From: Zhenpiania hominis
Lineage (GTDB): Bacteria > Bacillota > Clostridia > Peptostreptococcales > Anaerovoracaceae
Assembly: GCF_014333425.1 (NCBI RefSeq)
Contig: NZ_JACRYT010000027.1
Span: 1-47,593 of the forward strand
Direction of reading: 5' to 3'
Length of the DNA stretch: 47,593 nucleotides
Made by a program: the position numbers and the translations under genes
Shown: piece after piece, positions 26,524 to 36,688 of the stretch
Layout: each line of letters opens with the position of its first letter
How positions within the stretch are numbered: the first letter of the stretch is position 1
The notes under the pieces: model-generated
The model's database searches: none
Told to the model about the DNA's origin: nothing
Seen by the model: the letters and a program-made list of their open reading frames with translations, nothing else

Positions 26524-26552
26524 AGAATACACTATCAGAAATATATTGTCAT
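26524..26552 (-). promoter_or_regulatory. Putative promoter of the minus-strand surface protein gene
   Basis: On the minus strand ATGACA (26547-26552) and TATTCT (26524-26529) are 17 bases apart, about 45 bases upstream of the ATG at 26479. A fair match to a vegetative promoter. Confidence 0.45.
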
Positions 26553-26647
26553 AGACATGTAAAAAACAGACGTCGTATTGTAACAAAAAACATTTGTTTT
26601 ACAAAAGTATAAAACACCGAAATCTCAAGAAATTTTTACAGTCTATA

Positions 26648-26656
26648 TGATATAAT
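26648..26656 (+). promoter_or_regulatory. Extended -10 element directly before tilS
   Basis: TGATATAAT (26648-26656) is an extended -10 motif only six bases before the tilS ATG at 26663. Transcription from it would begin at or very near the start codon. No good -35 box or ribosome site is seen. A TTGTAACAAA inverted repeat lies just upstream at 26578-26604. Confidence 0.5.
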
Positions 26657-26662
26657 AACCAT

Positions 26663-28054
26663 ATGGTAAAAAACAAAGTAAAAAACACGATTTTGAAATA
26701 TCACATGTTGGAAAAGGGAGACCATGTTATCATCGGCCTTTCCGGAGGCCCTGATTCCGTGTGTCTTTTTTTTGTTCTGAAGCAGCTTAGCAGTGAACTG
26801 GACATTACGCTTCACGCGGTTCATGTAAACCATAAGTTCCGTCCCGGCGCGGCGGAAGAAGATCAGGCCTATGTGGAAGAGCTCTGTAAAAGACAGGCGA
26901 TTCCATGCAGAACCTTCGTATATGATTGCAACGCAATGATGAAGGAGCAGAAAATGACCGGGGAAGAGGCCGGCCGGGCGGCGAGGTATGAAGCGTTTTC
27001 CCGGTATGGGGAGGAACTGGCGCAGAAGGGCATTCCCAGGGAGCAGATCAAAATAGCGGTTGCCCAGAATGCGGATGACCAGGCGGAGACCGTGCTGATG
27101 AGATTAATGCGGGGAACCGGACCGGATGGGCTGGCGGGAATTTCCCACATTCGGATGGAGGGCGGATTTTTGGTTGTCCGTCCATTGCTGGATGTATGGC
27201 GAAAGGAGATCGCCGCTTTCTGCGAGGGGTATGGCCTGCGTCCGCGGATCGATCACACCAATCTGCAGCCGATTTATACCCGGAATAAAATACGGCTGGA
27301 ACTGATCCCTTATTTGGAGGAGTATTTTAACCCTAATATTATGGAAGCGATGGTGAGGCTCAGCAGCATTGCGGGGCAGGATAAAGATTTCCTCTGGGAT
27401 TGCGCGGATAAAGCCTATCATGCCAGCAGAACGGACGGGGAGAGTCTGAGCCTGGAAAAACTCAGAGAAATGCATCCCGCGATCCGGCAGAGAGTGATTG
27501 TAAAGGCTTTTGAAGCCGCGGGACTTACGCAGGATATCACAGCGGCCCATCTTTTCGCGGCGGAACGGCTGCTGGACAGTGAAGAGGGGACAAAGACGCT
27601 GGATTTTCCAAAGGGTTACGCTATGGAGATTCAGTACGGGCAGGTGCGTTGTTTGCGGAAAAAACAGCAGCCGGATCGACTTCCTTCCGTAAAGCTGAGC
27701 GTGCAGCTGACGAAAGCGCCTCTGGAGGAATATCAACCGGGAACCGCTGTCTTTGACTGGGATAAAATCTGTGCCGTTCATGGCAGGGAGGCGCAGGTTT
27801 GCCTGAGGCGCCGGCAGGCGGGGGACTATATCCGTCTCAGACAGGGCAGGAAAAAACTGCAGGACTTTTTTGTTGATCAGAAGGTGCCCAGGGAACTTCG
27901 GGATCAGGTTCCCCTTGCGGCGGTGGGCAGCGAAATTTTGTGGGTGATTTCCTGCAGCGGGAGATTTTTAAAAAAGGACCGATATAATGAAAAATACAAG
28001 TTGGACGAAACAACAAAAAAGGCCCTTTTACTTGAAATTCTTTGTGATATGTGA
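26663..28054 (+). CDS. tilS: tRNA(Ile)-lysidine synthetase
   Basis: 463 residues. The PP-loop SGGPDS is at 27-32. The N-terminal ATPase domain continues with HVNHKFRPGAAEED, GEEAGRAARYEAF and VAQNADDQAETVLMRLMRGTG, all typical of TilS. The C-terminal half has the TilS-specific substrate-binding region ending RPGDYI-like RQAGDYIRLRQGRKKLQDFF, with the usual KK.LQDFF signature. The enzyme converts C34 of the minor isoleucine tRNA (anticodon CAU) to lysidine and is essential. The start at 26663 gives the normal spacing to the PP-loop but has no ribosome site, and Met15 (26705) is an alternative. It is normally followed by hpt then ftsH; hpt is absent here. Confidence 0.94.
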   Translation: MVKNKVKNTILKYHMLEKGDHVIIGLSGGPDSVCLFFVLKQLSSELDITLHAVHVNHKFRPGAAEEDQAYVEELCKRQAIPCRTFVYDCNAMMKEQKMTGEEAGRAARYEAFSRYGEELAQKGIPREQIKIAVAQNADDQAETVLMRLMRGTGPDGLAGISHIRMEGGFLVVRPLLDVWRKEIAAFCEGYGLRPRIDHTNLQPIYTRNKIRLELIPYLEEYFNPNIMEAMVRLSSIAGQDKDFLWDCADKAYHASRTDGESLSLEKLREMHPAIRQRVIVKAFEAAGLTQDITAAHLFAAERLLDSEEGTKTLDFPKGYAMEIQYGQVRCLRKKQQPDRLPSVKLSVQLTKAPLEEYQPGTAVFDWDKICAVHGREAQVCLRRRQAGDYIRLRQGRKKLQDFFVDQKVPRELRDQVPLAAVGSEILWVISCSGRFLKKDRYNEKYKLDETTKKALLLEILCDM

Positions 28055-28128
28055 TAAAATGACATACCCAATTTTGGATAATAAAACAAAAATCAGATAG
28101 AGAGAACCGACAAGGGGAGGATAAAAAG

Positions 28129-30291
28129 TTGAAAAGGTTGTCGAAAAACATAGGCATTTACTTGATTATATTCGGTCTGGTACTGGCAATGGCCTGGTTT
28201 TACCAGAGCGGTGGAGACGGCGAAGAAGAAAAAGAAATCAGTTTTTCCAGAATGGCAGAATATGCCGCGGAGAATCAGATTTCAGAGATTAATATTACAG
28301 AGACAAAAATCAGCGCGACGCTAAAGGACGATACAAATGTGTACGCGTATGCGTCCAACGCAATCGATCTTCAGTGGTTCAATGAAAAGTATGTATATCC
28401 GCAGATTGATGAGAAGACAATTACTTACAGGACAGATGAACCGCAGGGGGATTCTATTCTGCTGAGTCTATTGCCGACGCTGATCATGATCGGAGCGCTG
28501 GTATTCTTCTTCTTTATCATTATGAACCAGAGCGGTGGAGGCGGCAAGGCCATGTCCTTCGGTAAGAGCAGGGCAAAGCTTCAGAAGGACAGCGATCTCA
28601 GAAAGGTTACCTTTAAGGACGTTGCCGGGCTGGATGAGGAAAAAGAAGAATTGTCCGAGGTTGTGGATTTTCTCCGCAATCCGAAAAAATATAACAGCCT
28701 GGGAGCGCGGATTCCTAAGGGAATTCTGCTGGTAGGTCCTCCGGGAACCGGTAAGACCTATATTTCCAAGGCAACCGCGGGAGAAGCGGGAGTTCCGTTC
28801 TTTACAATCAGCGGTTCCGACTTTGTGGAAATGTTTGTCGGCGTCGGAGCGTCCCGTGTAAGAGATCTGTTTGAACAGGCGAAGAAGAACGCGCCGTGTA
28901 TTATTTTTATCGACGAGATCGACGCGGTAGGCCGCAAGAGAGGCGCAGGCCTGGGCGGCGGACATGATGAAAGAGAACAGACTCTGAATCAGCTGCTGGT
29001 TGAGATGGACGGGTTCGGCGAAAATACAGGAATTATTATTCTGGCCGCGACAAATCGGCCGGATATTCTGGACCCGGCTCTCTTAAGACCGGGACGGTTT
29101 GACCGCCAGATCGTAATCGGCGCTCCGGATATCAAGGGAAGAGAAGAGATTTTCCGGGTACATTCCAGGAACAAACCCCTTGCCGACGAGGTGGATCCGA
29201 AGGTTCTGGCAAGGAGAACACCGGGATTTACCCCGGCGGATATCGAAAATATGCTCAATGAAGCGGCTCTTTTGACTGCCAGAAGAAACGGCATGAAGAT
29301 CCGCATGGACGAAATTGAAGAAGCGATTACAAAGGTAATTGCAGGACCGGAAAAGAAGAGCCGGGTAATCAGCGAGGAAGAACGCAGATTGACCGCGTTC
29401 CATGAAGCGGGGCACGCGGTTGTAGCGCATTCTCTGCCGAAAACCGATCCGGTTCACCAGATTACCATTGTGCCGAGAGGCCGCGCGGGTGGATTTACCA
29501 TGATCCTGCCGAAGGAAGATAAATATTACGGCACAAAGACGTCTATGCGGGAACAGATCATCCATCTGTTGGGCGGTCGTGTGGCGGAAATGCTGACCCT
29601 GGACGATATCAGCACCGGCGCCAGCAACGATATTATGCGGGCGACAGAGATCGCCAAGGATATGGTGACAAAATACGGATTTAGCGACAAGCTGGGACCT
29701 GTAAATTACAGTTCTTCCGATGAGGTGTTCCTGGGCAAGGATTTTTCTACCAGGCAGAACTACTCGGAAGAAACCGCTTCCGAAATTGATGAGGAAGTGA
29801 AGAATATCGTGGAAGCCTGCTTTGAAGAAGCAAAGGCTATCCTGAGTGAACACATGGATAAGCTGCAGACCGTAGCCGAAGCGCTTCTTGAGATTGAAAC
29901 CCTTTCCGGCGAGCAGTTTGAACTGCTTTACAGCGGGAAGATGACAGCGCAGGAACTGGTTGCGGATGTGCAGATGAAAGAAGACGAGCGCCGGGAAAAG
30001 AACGCGGCTGAGGCTGAGGAATCCGCGAGACTTTTAAGAGAAGCGGAAGAACGGGAGGCCAGAGAGGCGGAAGCGGCGCTGAACAATATGGTTCTGGAAA
30101 AGCAGGAAGAAAACGGGATGACCGAAGACGACGAAGATGACGATATGCCGAGCGAAGAAGAACTGGCCAAGTACGATGGCGACTATTTCGCCGATGAGGA
30201 GGAAGAAGAACCGGATTCCGACGCGGCAAAGCCTGACGAAAAGGGGAAAGCGCCATCTGAAAAGAAGGACGAAGATAAAGAGGAAAAATAG
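28129..30291 (+). CDS. ftsH: ATP-dependent zinc metalloprotease FtsH
   Basis: 720 residues from a TTG start at 28129, supported by GGGGAGG ten bases upstream. Two membrane helices (about 8-26 and 105-128) flank a small external domain. The AAA+ core has Walker A GPPGTGKT (about 203-210), Walker [13 protein letters not shown] (about 258) and the second region of homology [22 protein letters not shown]. The zinc site is HEAGH at 425-429. The last 100 residues form a long, very acidic tail ([23 protein letters not shown]), longer than usual. FtsH degrades misfolded membrane proteins and short-lived regulators. The next gene starts in the base after its stop, so the two are coupled. Confidence 0.96.
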   Translation: MKRLSKNIGIYLIIFGLVLAMAWFYQSGGDGEEEKEISFSRMAEYAAENQISEINITETKISATLKDDTNVYAYASNAIDLQWFNEKYVYPQIDEKTITYRTDEPQGDSILLSLLPTLIMIGALVFFFFIIMNQSGGGGKAMSFGKSRAKLQKDSDLRKVTFKDVAGLDEEKEELSEVVDFLRNPKKYNSLGARIPKGILLVGPPGTGKTYISKATAGEAGVPFFTISGSDFVEMFVGVGASRVRDLFEQAKKNAPCIIFIDEIDAVGRKRGAGLGGGHDEREQTLNQLLVEMDGFGENTGIIILAATNRPDILDPALLRPGRFDRQIVIGAPDIKGREEIFRVHSRNKPLADEVDPKVLARRTPGFTPADIENMLNEAALLTARRNGMKIRMDEIEEAITKVIAGPEKKSRVISEEERRLTAFHEAGHAVVAHSLPKTDPVHQITIVPRGRAGGFTMILPKEDKYYGTKTSMREQIIHLLGGRVAEMLTLDDISTGASNDIMRATEIAKDMVTKYGFSDKLGPVNYSSSDEVFLGKDFSTRQNYSEETASEIDEEVKNIVEACFEEAKAILSEHMDKLQTVAEALLEIETLSGEQFELLYSGKMTAQELVADVQMKEDERREKNAAEAEESARLLREAEEREAREAEAALNNMVLEKQEENGMTEDDEDDDMPSEEELAKYDGDYFADEEEEEPDSDAAKPDEKGKAPSEKKDEDKEEK

Positions 30292-31857
30292 ATGAAAGTT
30301 ACAGTAAAAGATTGTCTGGAGCTAAGCACGTTTAAAGGGGCGCGTGTTGTCGCGGGAGAAGCGGGAATGGAAAATGATGTAAAATCCGTATCTGTCCTGG
30401 AAGCGACGGTGCCTAATGAGATACAGGCATACGCCGATGACGGGGGCGAGTTGCTTCTGACCGGGTTCTTTTCTGTGCGGGACGATGTTTCCAAGCAGTG
30501 TCAGATTGTAAAACAGGTAGCGTCTGACGGTCACGCGGCTCTGGTAGTCTTTTATGTGGGCGCGGTAGTCCGCTCTCTGGATCCGGCTGTGATCGAGGCT
30601 GCCGATGCGTATGGTCTTCCGTTGATTGTCATGCCGTCGGACAGCAAAGTGCATTTTTCCCATGTGATTACACAGATTATGGAGAAGGTGCTTTACAGCG
30701 ATAACTTTAGCAATCGGCTGATTAGCAACACGATTTTTCATCTTTTAAACTTTGAAAAACACAGCAACTTCCAGTCCGCGGTAAGAGAAGCCGCCATTAA
30801 CAACGATTTTCAGCTTATCCTTTTAAGTGAGGATTTTAATCCCATCCTTTCGGTGGAAACACGCCATAAAACGACCATCGCCGAGGCGATTCGAATGGGT
30901 AAAGAGCACCAGGTGGAAAAACAGTCGGAAGTCTACACGATGATCGATGTAAACGGAGTTCTGACCTATTGGGGGCCGGTTACCATCAACAATGATAAAT
31001 ATTTTATGTTCATTGTGGACAATGAGGATTCCTATTCCGCGGGCGAGATTACAAAGCTGGCGGAGATTATCGAGCTGGCTATGGGGATGTGGAAATATAC
31101 GCCGGAGCGGGACGCCAAAGCGGAATTTATTAAAGCTCTCATGCGTGGCAACAAGAGCCTTGCCTATACGTTGAAAGACGAAGCGGGGATCGATGGTGAG
31201 GATATTCTCAGCGTGTTTTTTGCGAAGGGGATTAATCAGAGTGTTCTGGCGGAATTTGAAAAGCAGGAAGGGCTGCAGATTATGAAAATCAGCGAAGGTG
31301 ATGAGACCTACGGCATGATTTTAAAGGATCAGGATGAACCCGATGTGGAGATTGACGGCAAAAAAAGCTGTGTGAAACTTTTTAACGAACTGAAAGCGGA
31401 CAAGACCGTCCGCATTTTCCATGTGACGGGATTGGATGGAATCGAAGGCGCGGGCGACGCCTACCGCCTGATCAGTGAAAGCTGGTCCTTTGTGCAGAAT
31501 GTATTCCCGTACAAACGGGTATTTACCAAATATGAGCTGGCCCTCGTGAGCAACTGCATCAATATTCAGCTTCAGGGCGGCTATGTAAAAAAGAACTACA
31601 TGGAACTGCTGGAATCGTTTAAAGGCGCGGGAGAAAACAAAGGAAAACAGCTGTTGGATACGCTGGAGACCTTTGTGCTGGACGCCGGCATGAACAGCGG
31701 AAAAACGGCGGAATTCATGGGAATCCATACGAATACGGTCCAGTACAGACTGAAACGAATCAACGATGTGCTGGGTGTAGAGATAACGGGAAATCGCGTA
31801 ATCCCGGGCCTGACAATCGCGTTGGCGTTAAAGCGCCTGGAGAGGGTTGTCAGCTAA
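30292..31857 (+). CDS. PucR-type transcriptional regulator
   Basis: 521 residues. The N-terminal half matches the PucR/purine-catabolism regulator domain (TVKDCLELSTFKGARVVAGEAGMENDVKSVSVLE ... ELLLTGFFSVRDD). A central GGDEF-like (CdaR) region is followed by a C-terminal helix-turn-helix at about 455-515 (TAEFMGIHTNTVQYRLKRINDVLG), the PucR family DNA-binding module. The ATG abuts the ftsH stop (TAGATG). The gene sits between ftsH and glyA, and glyA follows after 33 bases. It may regulate one-carbon or purine-linked genes including glyA, but this is inferred from position only. Confidence 0.9.
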   Translation: MKVTVKDCLELSTFKGARVVAGEAGMENDVKSVSVLEATVPNEIQAYADDGGELLLTGFFSVRDDVSKQCQIVKQVASDGHAALVVFYVGAVVRSLDPAVIEAADAYGLPLIVMPSDSKVHFSHVITQIMEKVLYSDNFSNRLISNTIFHLLNFEKHSNFQSAVREAAINNDFQLILLSEDFNPILSVETRHKTTIAEAIRMGKEHQVEKQSEVYTMIDVNGVLTYWGPVTINNDKYFMFIVDNEDSYSAGEITKLAEIIELAMGMWKYTPERDAKAEFIKALMRGNKSLAYTLKDEAGIDGEDILSVFFAKGINQSVLAEFEKQEGLQIMKISEGDETYGMILKDQDEPDVEIDGKKSCVKLFNELKADKTVRIFHVTGLDGIEGAGDAYRLISESWSFVQNVFPYKRVFTKYELALVSNCINIQLQGGYVKKNYMELLESFKGAGENKGKQLLDTLETFVLDAGMNSGKTAEFMGIHTNTVQYRLKRINDVLGVEITGNRVIPGLTIALALKRLERVVS

Positions 31858-31890
31858 GCGGCTTATGTTGTAAAAGAAAAGGAGACGTAC

Positions 31891-33135
31891 ATGTATTTTA
31901 ATTATCTGGACAAGGCTGACCCTGAAATCAGCGCGGCAATTAAGCGTGAAATGGGCAGACAGGAAACAAAAATTGAAATGATCGCATCGGAAAACTTCGT
32001 AAACTTTGAAATCATGGAGGCTATGGGAAGCGCTCTGACGAATAAATACGCCGAAGGATATCCGGGAAAACGGTATTACGGAGGATGCGAGTTTGTAGAT
32101 GAAGTGGAAACGCTGGCCATTGAGCGGGCAAAATCCCTCTTTGGAGCGGAACACGCCAACGTGCAGCCCCACTGCGGAGCGAACGCCAATACTGCCGTTT
32201 ATCAGGCAGTTCTTGAATACGGCGATCCGGTTTTAGGCATGGACTTGTCTAACGGCGGCCATCTGTCCCATGGATCTCCGGTGAACATTTCCGGAAAGTC
32301 CTACAAATTCATCTCTTACGGGCTCAACCCGGAGACAGAAAAAATAGATTTTGACAACGTACGGGAACTGGCTTTAAAGCATAAGCCAAAGTTGATTGTA
32401 GCGGGGGCGTCCGCGTATCCGAGAACCATTGAAACGGATAAATTCAGAGAGATCGCGGATGAGGTCGGCGCGATCCTGATGGTGGACATGGCCCACATCG
32501 CGGGGCTTGTCGCTACCGGACATCATCCGAATCCGGTAGAATACGCGGATATTGTGACCAGCACTACCCATAAAACTCTGAGAGGACCGAGAGGCGGCTT
32601 GATTCTCTGCAAGGAGAAATACGCCAAAGCCATCGACAAGGCAATCTTTCCGGGTACGCAGGGTGGACCTCTGGAGCATGTGATCGCGGCAAAGGCGGTA
32701 TGCTTTAAAGAAGCGGCCCAGCCGGAATTTAAAGATTACCAGGAACAGGTAATACGCAACGCGCAGGTTCTGGCAGAATCCCTGATTGAGAAGGGATTTA
32801 AACTGGTTTCCGGCGGAACCGATAATCATCTGGTGCTGGTAAATCTGGTGAATAAGAACCTGACCGGAAAGAAAGCGGAAAATCTGTTGGATGAAGCCAA
32901 TATCACCACTAATAAAAATACAGTTCCCAACGATCCGCAGAGCCCGTTTGTTACCAGCGGACTGCGTCTGGGAACACCGGCGATGACCAGCAGAGGATTT
33001 AAAGAAGACGATGTGAGAAAAACGGTAGAGGCGATGGCGCTGGTTCTGGATAATCCGGATGACAGCACGTCCATGGAACAGGCAAAGACCATTGTAAAAG
33101 AGCTTTGCGACAAATATCCACTATATCAGAAATAA
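31891..33135 (+). CDS. glyA: Serine hydroxymethyltransferase
   Basis: 414 residues, ribosome site AAAGGAGA. All landmarks of the family are present: IASENFVN, the N-terminal [26 protein letters not shown], and the pyridoxal-phosphate Lys228 in [14 protein letters not shown]. The cytosolic enzyme interconverts serine and glycine with transfer of the one-carbon unit to tetrahydrofolate, feeding purine and thymidylate synthesis. Length is normal. It is the last gene of the ftsH-pucR-glyA string and is followed by a strong terminator. Confidence 0.97.
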   Translation: MYFNYLDKADPEISAAIKREMGRQETKIEMIASENFVNFEIMEAMGSALTNKYAEGYPGKRYYGGCEFVDEVETLAIERAKSLFGAEHANVQPHCGANANTAVYQAVLEYGDPVLGMDLSNGGHLSHGSPVNISGKSYKFISYGLNPETEKIDFDNVRELALKHKPKLIVAGASAYPRTIETDKFREIADEVGAILMVDMAHIAGLVATGHHPNPVEYADIVTSTTHKTLRGPRGGLILCKEKYAKAIDKAIFPGTQGGPLEHVIAAKAVCFKEAAQPEFKDYQEQVIRNAQVLAESLIEKGFKLVSGGTDNHLVLVNLVNKNLTGKKAENLLDEANITTNKNTVPNDPQSPFVTSGLRLGTPAMTSRGFKEDDVRKTVEAMALVLDNPDDSTSMEQAKTIVKELCDKYPLYQK

Positions 33136-33146
33136 GAGAAAAAGAT

Positions 33147-33180
33147 AGGAGGCTCCGTTTTCAGACGGCAGCCTCCTTTT
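33147..33180 (+). terminator. Terminator of glyA
   Basis: AGGAGGCT (33147-33154) pairs with AGCCTCCT (33170-33177), extended inside by CCGT/ACGG, and the T run begins at 33177. It lies 12 bases after the glyA stop. Confidence 0.88.
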
Positions 33181-33245
33181 GCGAAAACCATTGATTTTAC
33201 AAGGGTTACAAAATTGTAAGAATAATGTATACAATGGAAATTCGG

Positions 33246-33274
33246 TTGCAAAACCGATGGATTTACGATATAGT
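33246..33274 (+). promoter_or_regulatory. Putative promoter of the decarboxylase operon
   Basis: TTGCAA (33246-33251) and TATAGT (33269-33274) are 17 bases apart, 68 bases before the ATG at 33343. A reasonable vegetative promoter; not the only AT-rich candidate in this gap. Confidence 0.5.
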
Positions 33275-33342
33275 GAGGTTGGTGCGGAATGCACGGATAA
33301 ACCTTTCGCAAAACATCCAGAGTGGTTAAGGAGGAAATAGAT

Positions 33343-34884
33343 ATGAACAAGCTCGAAGAACTTCGCCAGTTGAAAGAAAAAATCAATTTAGGCGGAGGGC
33401 AGAAACGAATTGACGCGCAGCATAAAAAGGGAAAGATGACCGCGAGAGAACGACTGAATGTCCTCTTCGACGAAGGAAGCTTCGTTGAAATGGATGTCTT
33501 TGTATCTCACAGGTGCACGAACTTTGACATGGCGGACACGAAGGCTCCCGGAGACGGCGTTGTGACCGGATACGGAACCGTGGATGGAAGACTGGTATTC
33601 GCGTACGCGCAGGATTTCACCGTACTGGGTGGATCGCTGGGCGAATATCACGCGGAAAAGATCGTCAAAGTTCAGGGGATGGCGCTGAAGATGGGCGCTC
33701 CGATTGTAGGGTTGAACGACTCGGGCGGCGCGAGAATTCAGGAAGGCGTAAATGCCCTTTCCGGATTTGGAAAGATTTTTCATAACAATACCATTTCTTC
33801 GGGCGTAATTCCACAGATTTCTGTGATTATGGGTCCTTGCGCGGGCGGAGCGGTATACTCACCTGCTATCACAGATTTTATCTTTATGGTAGACAAAACC
33901 AGCCAGATGTTTATAACCGGACCGGAAGTAATTAAAACGGTTACGGGTGAAGATATTTCCGCGGAGCAGCTGGGCGGCGCGATGACACATAATACGGTCA
34001 GCGGAGTTGCCCACTTTATCGGAAAGGATGATACGGAGACGCTGATGCAGGTGAGGGAGCTTCTCAGCTACATGCCTTCTAACAACCTGGAGACAGCTCC
34101 GGTTTACGCGACGGACGATGATCCGAACCGGATGATTCCGGAATTTAACGAAATTATTCCGGAAAATCCAAATAAAGCGTACGATATGTATGAAATTATC
34201 AAAAAACTGGCGGATGATGGCAAGCTGTTCGATGTGATGCCTCATTACGCGAAGAATATGATAACCTGCTTCATCCGGATGGACGGAGCGACGGTAGGCG
34301 TGATCGCCAATCAGCCGAAATTCGGGGCGGGATGTCTGGATATCAATGCTTCTGACAAGGCGGCAAGATTCATCCGAAGGTGTGACGCTTTCAATATCCC
34401 GCTACTTACCATTGAGGATGTTCCCGGATTCCTTCCGGGGGCGGATCAGGAATACGGCGGCATTATCCGCCACGGAGCTAAAATGCTGTACGCGTACTGC
34501 GAGGCCACAGTTCCGAAAATTACAATGATTTTGAGAAAGGCATACGGCGGAGCCTACATCGGAATGTGCAACAAAGAGCTGGGCGCGGATCTGGTTATGG
34601 CGTGGCCGAGTGCGCAGATTGCGGTAATGGGCGCCGAAGGAGCCGCTAATATTGTGTTTAAAAAAGAAATCAAAGCGGCAGATGATCCGGCCGCGAAGAA
34701 ACAGGAAAAAATAGCTGAATACGAGGAGCAGTTCAATAACCCGTACCGGGCGGCCGAGATGGGTTATGTAGATGATGTAATTGAGCCGGCTACGGCAAGA
34801 CAGCGGATTATCAGCGGGCTGGATATGCTCAGCACTAAGAGAGAATCTCTGCCGGCGAAGAAACACGGAAATATTCCACTGTAG
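33343..34884 (+). CDS. Biotin-dependent acyl-CoA decarboxylase/carboxylase carboxyltransferase subunit (MmdA/PccB type)
   Basis: 513 residues from the ATG at 33343, behind AAGGAGG. The N-terminal carboxyltransferase half contains LNDSGGARIQEG and GPCAGGAVYSPA, and the C-terminal half GFLPGADQEYGGIIRHGAKMLYAY and RKAYGGAYIGMCNKELGAD, the two oxyanion-hole regions of this family. It transfers carboxyl groups between an acyl-CoA (methylmalonyl-, propionyl- or glutaconyl-CoA; the substrate cannot be read from sequence) and biotin on the carrier subunit. It forms an operon with an OadG-like delta subunit and a biotin carrier, the layout of Na+-pumping decarboxylases. However, no beta (OadB/MmdB) pump subunit follows. 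Confidence 0.92.
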   Translation: MNKLEELRQLKEKINLGGGQKRIDAQHKKGKMTARERLNVLFDEGSFVEMDVFVSHRCTNFDMADTKAPGDGVVTGYGTVDGRLVFAYAQDFTVLGGSLGEYHAEKIVKVQGMALKMGAPIVGLNDSGGARIQEGVNALSGFGKIFHNNTISSGVIPQISVIMGPCAGGAVYSPAITDFIFMVDKTSQMFITGPEVIKTVTGEDISAEQLGGAMTHNTVSGVAHFIGKDDTETLMQVRELLSYMPSNNLETAPVYATDDDPNRMIPEFNEIIPENPNKAYDMYEIIKKLADDGKLFDVMPHYAKNMITCFIRMDGATVGVIANQPKFGAGCLDINASDKAARFIRRCDAFNIPLLTIEDVPGFLPGADQEYGGIIRHGAKMLYAYCEATVPKITMILRKAYGGAYIGMCNKELGADLVMAWPSAQIAVMGAEGAANIVFKKEIKAADDPAAKKQEKIAEYEEQFNNPYRAAEMGYVDDVIEPATARQRIISGLDMLSTKRESLPAKKHGNIPL

Positions 34885-34896
34885 GAGGTGGCGCAG

Positions 34897-35316
34897 ATGA
34901 GTTTGATGGAACAATTCGCGAATCCGGAAACCATGCAAAGTCTGTCTATTGGAGACAAACTGGCGGGAGCGGGAATTACAACCGTTATGGGCATGGGCAT
35001 TACATTTGTGGTACTGATCCTGCTATGGGGATGTATCGCGTTTATGACAAAGATTACCTATCGTCCGAAAAAAGGAGATAAGGCGCCGCAGACGACGACG
35101 GATGCCGCCGCGCCCCCCTCAGCAGCAGCGGCGGATATAACGGATCATTCCGCTATCGATGAAAATGTGATTGCGGTGATCGCCGCGGCGATCGCGGCGT
35201 ATGAAGGCGGATCGCCGAATAATCTGGTGGTGCGCAAAATCCGCAGGATTTCAGGTGAAACGACGGCATGGGGAGATGCCGGACGCGCGGACTGTATAGA
35301 AAGCAGAAAGTTTTAG
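34897..35316 (+). CDS. OadG-like delta/gamma subunit of a sodium-pump decarboxylase
   Basis: 139 residues from the ATG at 34897, with GGAGGTG nine bases upstream. One membrane helix at about 27-50 (AGITTVMGMGITFVVLILLWG) precedes a basic stretch, a Thr/Ala/Pro linker and a C-terminal DENVIAVIAAAIAAYEGG segment typical of OadG/MmdD small subunits. These subunits hold the carboxyltransferase and the biotin carrier to the membrane pump. It starts 12 bases after the alpha subunit stop. Its presence argues for a membrane-bound decarboxylase rather than a soluble carboxylase. Confidence 0.85.
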   Translation: MSLMEQFANPETMQSLSIGDKLAGAGITTVMGMGITFVVLILLWGCIAFMTKITYRPKKGDKAPQTTTDAAAPPSAAAADITDHSAIDENVIAVIAAAIAAYEGGSPNNLVVRKIRRISGETTAWGDAGRADCIESRKF

Positions 35317-35349
35317 AAAGAATTTACCAGGAAAGGGAAGGAAATTGAA

Positions 35350-35748
35350 ATGAAAAAGTATAATATAACGGTAAATGGGACGGTATATGCGGTAGAAGTG
35401 GAAGAAGCGGGCGCTGCGCCTTCAGCACCTGCGCCAGCCCCGGCAGCGCCGGCGGCCGCGGCTCCTGCACCGACACCAGCGGCACCTGCGCCAGCGCCGG
35501 CAGCCCCGGCACCGGCTCCTGCAGCGGCGGCAGGCGGGCAGACAATCAGCGCACCGATGCCGGGAACTATTTTCGATATCAAAGTAACCCCGGGCCAGGC
35601 AGTCAATGCAGGTGACGTCCTGATCATTCTCGAAGCGATGAAGATGGAAAATGAAATCATGGCTCCGGAAGCAGGCACGGTTGACGCGGTGCTGGTAACG
35701 AAGGGCGCGTCCGTAAATATGGGCGACGCGCTGGTTACCTTAAAATAG
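35350..35748 (+). CDS. Biotin carrier protein subunit of the decarboxylase
   Basis: 132 residues, ribosome site GGAAGG. A short N-terminal strand (KKYNITVNGTVYAVEVEE) is followed by a long Ala/Pro linker (about 20-62), which gives flexibility, and a biotinyl domain (about 65-132) with the biotin Lys98 in EAMKMEN. The carrier shuttles the carboxyl group from the carboxyltransferase to the membrane subunit. It is the last gene of the operon. Linker codon usage is repetitive GCG/CCG/GCA, so length variation between strains is likely. Confidence 0.95.
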   Translation: MKKYNITVNGTVYAVEVEEAGAAPSAPAPAPAAPAAAAPAPTPAAPAPAPAAPAPAPAAAAGGQTISAPMPGTIFDIKVTPGQAVNAGDVLIILEAMKMENEIMAPEAGTVDAVLVTKGASVNMGDALVTLK

Positions 35749-35770
35749 GAAATCGCCAAACGGAAACTCA

Positions 35771-35803
35771 AAACTGGCGGGCAGAGCATGTCCGCCAGTT
35801 TTC
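35771..35803 (+). terminator. Terminator of the decarboxylase operon
   Basis: AAACTGGCGG (35771-35780) pairs with CCGCCAGTTT (35792-35801), and the T run runs from the arm onward. It lies 22 bases after the biotin carrier stop and shows that no beta subunit gene belongs to this transcript. Confidence 0.85.
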
Positions 35804-35845
35804 CATTAGAGGACAATTTTTCTTTATTAATTGCGCAGGGTGTAG

Positions 35846-35851
35846 TATAAT
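35846..35851 (+). promoter_or_regulatory. -10 box upstream of coaX
   Basis: A TATAAT sequence at 35846-35851 lies 45 bases before the coaX ATG and after the terminator. The -35 region is poor. Confidence 0.45.
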
Positions 35852-35896
35852 AGCTTGCGGAGTCTAAAAAAAGCAGAGCAAAGGAGATACACAGCC

Positions 35897-36688
35897 ATGC
35901 TACTGGCATTTGACGTAGGAAATACGAATATCGTACTGGGAGTGTTCAAAGACGGAGCACTGATACAGAATTGGAGACTGGAGACGGACAACAATAAAAG
36001 CGCGGACGAATACGGCATGGTCGTCAACCAGCTTTTCCAGTATGTAGGTCTGAAGATGGAGGATGTGGAGGATATTATCATTTCAACGGTAGTCCCTTCC
36101 GTACTGTTCACCCTTCAGCACCTGTCCATGAAATATTTTAATAAAAGAGCAATCGTAATCGGTCCGGGGATCAAGACCGGGTTGATTGTAAAATATGATA
36201 ACCCCAAACAGGTAGGCGCGGATCGGATTGTAAACGCAGTGGCCGCTCATGCCAAGTATGGGGGCCCGCTGATTATCATTGATTTTGGAACAGCGACTAC
36301 TTTCTGCGCGGTTTCGGAAAAAGCGGAATATCTGGGAGGAACAATCGGACCGGGCCTGAAAATTTCTTCCGAAGCCCTGTTTGAGAAAACGGCGAAACTT
36401 CCGAAGGTAGAGCTGGAAGAGCCGGGAAGCGTGATCTGCAGGAATACCATTCAGAGTATGCAGTCAGGACTGGTATACGGACATATGGGAATGGTAGACT
36501 ACATCGTAAGGAAGATGAAGAAGGAACTCCAGGAGTACAGCGAGACAGACGAGCCGGTAAAGGTAATTGCCACAGGCGGGCTGGCTACCCTGATCGACAA
36601 TGGGGTTGACTGCATTGATCATGTGGACAAGATGCTTACCCTGGAAGGCCTGGAAATGATCTACAGGAAGAATCGGCGGAAAAAATGA
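35897..36688 (+). CDS. coaX: Type III pantothenate kinase
   Basis: 263 residues from the ATG at 35897, behind AAGGAGA; an earlier frame start at 35855 would add an atypical tail. The N-terminal phosphate-binding motif DVGNTN is at 6-11, with [15 protein letters not shown] and [14 protein letters not shown] further on, as in type III enzymes. It phosphorylates pantothenate in the first step of coenzyme A synthesis, is not inhibited by CoA, and needs a monovalent cation. Its stop overlaps the start of dusB (ATGA), so the two are translated together. Confidence 0.95.
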   Translation: MLLAFDVGNTNIVLGVFKDGALIQNWRLETDNNKSADEYGMVVNQLFQYVGLKMEDVEDIIISTVVPSVLFTLQHLSMKYFNKRAIVIGPGIKTGLIVKYDNPKQVGADRIVNAVAAHAKYGGPLIIIDFGTATTFCAVSEKAEYLGGTIGPGLKISSEALFEKTAKLPKVELEEPGSVICRNTIQSMQSGLVYGHMGMVDYIVRKMKKELQEYSETDEPVKVIATGGLATLIDNGVDCIDHVDKMLTLEGLEMIYRKNRRKK

